From Tubiluchus corallicola (taxonomy: Eukaryota; Priapulida; Priapulimorpha; Priapulimorphida; Tubiluchidae): a DNA stretch of 64,000 nucleotides. Numbering within the stretch: the first letter of the stretch is position 1; every line of letters begins with the position of its first letter. Made by a program: the position numbers and the translations under genes. The notes beneath the pieces were generated by a model, which was given only the letters and a program-made list of their open reading frames with translations, was not told the DNA's origin and searched no databases. The DNA is taken from the NCBI GenBank assembly GCA_030141605.1, contig JAQGDQ010000015.1:682001-746000 (forward strand), read 5' to 3'. Shown here one piece after another: positions 60,712 to 64,000 of the stretch.

Positions 60712-63700
60712 TGCCGTAGATCTACAGGCTAGTTATGCTGTGCTCAATAATACGCAACTGTCGCAATACGAGAAAATGCTGGACTATGTCAGTTTTGTAA
60801 TGTAGTGAGTAGTGAGGTCTTACTGATATATTGGCAGCTAGTTTTTTATTACCATTTTTATAGACGTCCACTGCGCTCAAGGGATGTTATAACTTTTTTA
60901 TCCAATCCTTTCATTAAGAATAATTATATCTACGTGCTAGTAACGATCGTCGCTGTTTCCCTGCTGCTTATGTTTTAATAGCTTGATGAAAGCTTACTTT
61001 TGTGTTCTCTATACATTAGAGTTCGTTGACTCAGTAGTGTATACGATTTCACAAAAACTCTGGATGCTGATATCTGAACTTCTGGCACACGGAAGGGCGA
61101 ATCCACGTCAGGTAGTCATAATTACTAAGTACCCGGTGTCTATATATAAAGTTGCTTTTTGAATTTTACACGGTAGCGCTTTACACTGTTAAATGTAAGC
61201 TGTACAAACTGTCGGACATCATGGGTTCATAACTGTACCGTTTTGGTAAATACGTGAACTGTTTTCCTCCCTGCGTTTTGGTTTCGCCCTCCAGAAAGCG
61301 GGTCATGCAGCAGTCAGTTTTAAATCTGTGCCTCAGCTTCTTGGGATTCTATCATAGGGCCTGTATCAGTACTGCACTAATAGAATAAGTGGCCATAGCA
61401 AATAGCGTTTGTAATGCTAATATCCATTGTTAAGGCTCACTACCTACTAGATTCTAAAAATGGTTTCTGAGAAAACACGGTTTATAACTTAGCAAATATT
61501 TTACGGTCAGTTATTGAATTGTGCAATAACAGTGTTTGAAATATGGGTAGAAACCATATTACAACAAGATAAGATTTAAAAATTCCAGAAAAGGAATAGT
61601 GACAGTGCAATGAATATAATTCACATATTCACATTTTTCCTGTGCTAAATCACCGTTAGTTTTCGTTTTGCATGCTTTTGTTTTATTTCTCACAGGTGTG
61701 TTGATTCCAGAATCAGATGTCTTCAGCATTCTCAGGTTCATGAATGTGCGAATTATGACATGAGTCCCTCGGGCTTTACTCACCACACGTGGTTCTAAAC
61801 TTACGGGGTGATTCAGCGGTCGTGCTTTCCTGGCTTGTAGCCAAAATGACAAAAAATAACCAACCGTTAAATCTACAATGCACAATCTTTGTTCATCTCA
61901 AAAAGTCGAATTTCTGCGTGGGTTTGTTTGTTTGTTTGTTGGTCGGTTGGTTGATTGGTTTGATGGCTGATTGGTTGATTGGTTTGTTTGTTGGTTGATT
62001 GGTTGGTTGCTTTATTAATTTCTTGTTTCGTTATAAGTTAGTGAGTTTATCCGTTCGTTCATTTGTCTTTTGCGCATAAGTTCTTTTTTTCTGTTATCAG
62101 CTTTTAACTAGTTTGATGGAGAAACGATAGAGTTATTGAGTTTATAAATTCATACAAACTTACGCTTGGCAACTATATTTATCATATTGTATACCATATA
62201 CTTTATATCAAAATAACGTAGTATTTTCAAAATAACGAAAGATTATCGAATGTAAACATAAATTTTTTGAAGACAATGTAAAGGCGTCTGACAGAAGATA
62301 CAGGACCCTTGTTTATTGCAGTTTACTCTTTTTTGGGGGACAAAATGACGCAAAACTTTGCGTTCGCGGGTAAAATGTCAGGTGGGTATATGATGGTAAT
62401 TTCACGTGATAGTCGCTATTGTATTTCATTCTGGAACTGCGCCAAATTCACGTGAGCGCCACCTGTGGGCATGCAGGTAGTTTCACGCAAAAAACACTGC
62501 AATTACAACATCCGCTGCCATTGGCATCATATGATTTTCTTCCTAATGAAAAGTACGTATATCTGCACGAGTCCGCTGTTTACACAGTGGAGTAACTTCC
62601 TAGCAAAAACTTTATAGACAAATTAATTTAGATTTTGCAAACAAAAATATATATTTAAAAAATCATATTGCTATAGATTTCTGAAAAAATATGCTTGCAG
62701 AGAACAATAGGCATAGCTACTCACTATCAACGTGCAATCCATATATGTAATTTGTTATACATTATACGATCTTGATTATTAATACGATGCTGATACAGCC
62801 TTTGATTATCGATTAAATAAGTATCCACAGCTTTAGTTTTCGCACATACTGGCATAATGACGCATTCTTCAAGTTTGTTTCTATCCTACCATACAAGCTC
62901 ATTTTCTTTCTCACATAGGAGAAAAAGATTATTATCATTAATAACTTTCTATCCAACACGTACCTTGGTTAATTGACCCATCTTGCTACGATTCAATGAA
63001 ATTTGCAGCATTTGGGTCTTGGAACATTTGGAAATTGGGAGCGAGTCCACTGCAGGTAGATAGATAGAAACCAGATATAGCTAGAAATCGTTCTATTGTA
63101 ACAGGAAACAGGCAGAATCACATCCTGGAAGTGAAGCAATTAGCAAAACACATTTATCAATGTTATTTTATTTATGGATTATCACTCTTTAGGGTGAAAA
63201 TTGGCGTTGTAAGACATTTATTTATTCTGCATCTGCGCTATTATAAATCAGCCCTGCCAGAAGAAGCGTAATTATAATGTTTACAGGTCATGGGTTTGAA
63301 TTAGATTGGGTCTAGGTCACTGAATGGGTCTAGGTAGCCTATGTTTTGTGAGCCTATTTCCACGCCAGGCATAGATCACTTGGAAGGCAGAATAATTAAT
63401 TAATTGCTGTAAGCTCTTCAAGACACCATTCCTTCTCAGATGCAAGGTACTCGTGCTGTTGCATCAGCCACATTAAGTAAGAATACACATTTCGGCTAGT
63501 CATTTTAACATGTTAGCCTTGGAACAAGGCATTACATTGCAACTTTCAAGTTATAGGCCGAATTTACGCTCAATCAGACACTAAATTTCCGCTTTCATGA
63601 TTGGTTAACGGATGGAAGTTTGCCATACCTGTATGCTATGTGCAACTTTGCAATAAAGAATTAATCGGTGAACGTTAATATGGTTTTAAACATTAAGTCT

Positions 63701-64000
63701 TCCAGTGTAATTGTAAGTCCGGACTCTTCAGGTACGTAACTTTTTGCTTACTGTTTGCCAAAACTTTGAACATATATGAAGCTGAGAATTCGTATTTGAA
63801 ATACGCTAAATCTGACCATCCCTTCTCTGAATTCAAGAAGTGAAACGGTATTGGCTGTTATTAAAGTTAAGTGCGTGCACATGTATTATATTCACACGGG
63901 CATGCATATTGCGTTAATTACTAACCCTAAATAAAGTAACTATCATGCAGTTATTACCTTTGCATTTACAATGCTTTTTTTGAAAATTAAGAGTTAAACG
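60712..64000. other. Non-coding DNA to the right edge
   Basis: Includes a GTTT/GGTT/GATT simple repeat (61920-62010). No gene, RNA or transposon recognised. Confidence 0.5.
61920..62010 (+). repeat. GTTT/GGTTGATT simple repeat
   Basis: Runs of GTTTGTTT and GGTTGATT units, imperfect. Confidence 0.85.

Overview
The window looks like nuclear DNA of an invertebrate animal. It is AT-rich, its genes are broken into many short exons with GT-AG introns, introns reach 12 kb, and the flanking DNA holds metazoan-type transposon remains (a LINE, degraded CR1/L2-like LINEs, solo LTRs, pogo-like and hAT-like elements), tRNA-derived SINE fragments and long microsatellites. I cannot name the species or phylum. 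All exon joins below were made by hand, by matching splice sites, reading phase and family consensus.

Region 1 (1-11266, minus strand) holds the 5' half of POLR1A, the largest subunit of RNA polymerase I. Ten exons, all joined in phase, encode about 845 residues from the initiator Met to just past the conserved YGGET segment. They include the N-terminal zinc-binding clamp and the catalytic [10 protein letters not shown] loop. The gene runs off the left edge. A small leucine-rich-repeat surface protein gene (two exons, about 275 residues, plus strand, 6530-8431) lies inside the 4.1-kb POLR1A intron 4.

Region 2 (11267-24620) is intergenic and full of transposons. It has a 947-bp pogo/Tigger-like DNA transposon starting 60 bp upstream of the POLR1A ATG, two oppositely oriented degraded LINE fragments, two solo LTRs of one family in inverted orientation carrying heat-shock-element-like arrays, and a probable hAT-type MITE.

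Region 3 (24781 to at least 53247, plus strand) holds a gene for a class IA PI3-kinase regulatory (p85)-like protein. Eleven in-phase exons encode SH3, C1, SAM, C1 and the first half of a RhoGAP/BH domain. The SH3 and BH segments look like p85, but vertebrate p85 has no C1 or SAM domain. The two SH2 domains and inter-SH2 coiled coil expected of p85 are not in the window and would lie to the right. A partial copy of the first RhoGAP exon, ending in a stop and AATAAA, lies 0.8 kb downstream of the original.

Region 4 (53248-64000) continues that gene's locus or is flanking DNA. It holds two very long CT tracts, a 5'-truncated LINE with a nearly intact reverse transcriptase, and more than 6 kb in which I recognise no gene. 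POLR1A and the p85-like gene are divergently transcribed, about 13.5 kb apart. Nothing suggests they act in one pathway.
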